NCBI GenBank assembly: GCA_004332195.1
Contig: SJBG01000002.1
Coordinates: forward strand, 62,001 to 126,000
Origin: Desulfobulbaceae bacterium
Lineage (GTDB): Bacteria > Desulfobacterota > Desulfobulbia > Desulfobulbales > Desulfurivibrionaceae
DNA length: 64,000 nucleotides
Direction of reading: 5' to 3'
Shown here one piece after another: positions 63,422 through 64,000 of this stretch. A model generated the notes under the pieces. It worked only from the letters and a program-made list of their open reading frames with translations. It was not told the DNA's origin and ran no database searches. How positions within the stretch are numbered: position 1 is the stretch's first letter; every line of letters begins with the position of its first letter. A program made the position numbers and the translations under genes.

Positions 63422-64000
63422 ATGCCTATTGACTTTTCTCAGATCAACGCCGTCGCTCATCAGGTCCCTCTGGTCACGGTTGGGGGGTGGGTCAGCCAGG
63501 TTATCGGGATGGTCATTGAAAGCGATGGCCCGGGAATCCCGGTGGGCAGTATCTGTGAAGTCGAGGTGTTCCGGGGGCAGGCCAAGGTTTCGGCCGAGGT
63601 GGTTGGTTTTCGTGAAGGCCGGGTGCTTCTGATGCCGCTGGGGGAAATGCGGGGAGTGGAACCGGGTAGCGCCATCCGGCTGGTTGAAGGTCAGGCCCAG
63701 GTCCCCGTTGCCCCGGGTTTGTTGGGGCGGGTCATCGATGGTCTGGGTCGGCCCATGGACGGGGCCGGGCCCTTGCCGACCGAATCATTCTACCCCCTTT
63801 ATGCCGAACCCTTGAACCCCATGATTCGGGAGCGCATCACCGAACCGGTGGATGTCGGAGTCCGGGCGATCAACGGTTTGCTCACCCTGGGTAAGGGCCA
63901 GCGGATTGGCATCATGGCCGGTTCGGGAGTCGGCAAGAGCACCCTGTTGGGGATGATTGCCCGTCATACCTCAGCCGATATCAGCGTGGTCGCGTTAATT
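63422..64000 (+). CDS. fliI: Flagellum-specific ATPase FliI, 3' end outside window
   Basis: FliI is the ATPase of the flagellar type III export apparatus. The visible 193 codons cover the beta-barrel N-terminus (VGSICEVEVFRG-type region), then PGLLGRVIDGLGRPMDGAGP, RERITEPVDVGVRAINGLLT and Walker A GIMAGSGVGKSTLLGMIARH. The gene continues past the right edge. ATG at 63422 starts 39 bases after fliH. Confidence 0.95.
   Translation, partial: MPIDFSQINAVAHQVPLVTVGGWVSQVIGMVIESDGPGIPVGSICEVEVFRGQAKVSAEVVGFREGRVLLMPLGEMRGVEPGSAIRLVEGQAQVPVAPGLLGRVIDGLGRPMDGAGPLPTESFYPLYAEPLNPMIRERITEPVDVGVRAINGLLTLGKGQRIGIMAGSGVGKSTLLGMIARHTSADISVVALI

Overview
The window looks like a chromosomal stretch of a motile, Gram-negative member of the Desulfobacterota (old Deltaproteobacteria), probably near the Desulfobulbales. 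The basis is the protein families and gene order: the pyrG-kdsA-kdsC-lptC operon, a Gfo/Idh/MocA oxidoreductase next to lpxB, an FmdE-type protein paired with a MoeA-like protein, a small CxxCH membrane cytochrome, a siroheme sulfite/nitrite reductase-type domain protein and a sigma-54-driven flagellar operon. This is inference from gene content; no rRNA or tRNA gene was seen.

Layout. 1-4.2 kb: mnmA (cut by the window edge), a U32 protein, lpxB and a Gfo/Idh/MocA oxidoreductase. 4.4-14.9 kb, all on the minus strand: a CMP-pseudaminic acid locus (pseB, pseC, pseF, pseG, pseI) for surface or flagellin glycosylation. Its pseG is broken: the N-terminal part is at 10.8-11.1 kb, the C-terminal GNAT part at 5.5-5.7 kb. 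Between them lies an AT-rich cassette of five genes (HAD, two methyltransferases, an SDR/ATP-grasp fusion, GNAT) with an IS256-type remnant at one end. A decayed DUF4258/YgiT toxin-antitoxin-like pair sits beside it, and a complete IS630-type element lies just upstream of pseB. 16-26 kb: FmdE/MoeA-like pair, tsaE, TraB-family membrane protein, siroheme-domain protein, speA and a DEAD-box helicase. 26-42 kb: fcl, a split rdgC, gatB, a frameshifted radC, a decayed hybrid histidine kinase, lptC-kdsC-kdsA-pyrG, cbpA, purC, a broken mutL and an M23 peptidase. 42-47.9 kb: rsmI, rlmE, yebC-ruvC-ruvA-ruvB, panB. 48-64 kb: motAB-pilZ, a two-subunit fumarase, ctpA, two sigma-54 activators flanking a TPR protein, and flgB-flgC-fliE-fliF-fliG-fliH-fliI running off the right edge.

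The most striking feature is a family of about 141-bp non-coding elements present ten times. They have shared imperfect terminal inverted repeats starting GGCCACCTTGAAAAATT, and seven copies have matching 4-bp flanking duplications. They behave like a MITE. One copy splits rdgC, and removing exactly that copy restores a single reading frame. Four others sit in or directly at stop codons (speA, lptC, cbpA and the NtrC-type regulator) and leave the proteins almost unchanged. No transposase with these ends is visible here.

Several DNA-repair or recombination genes (mutL, radC, rdgC) are broken, and several frameshifts fall in short homopolymers. Either a mismatch-repair-deficient lineage or sequencing/assembly errors could explain this; the sequence alone cannot separate the two.
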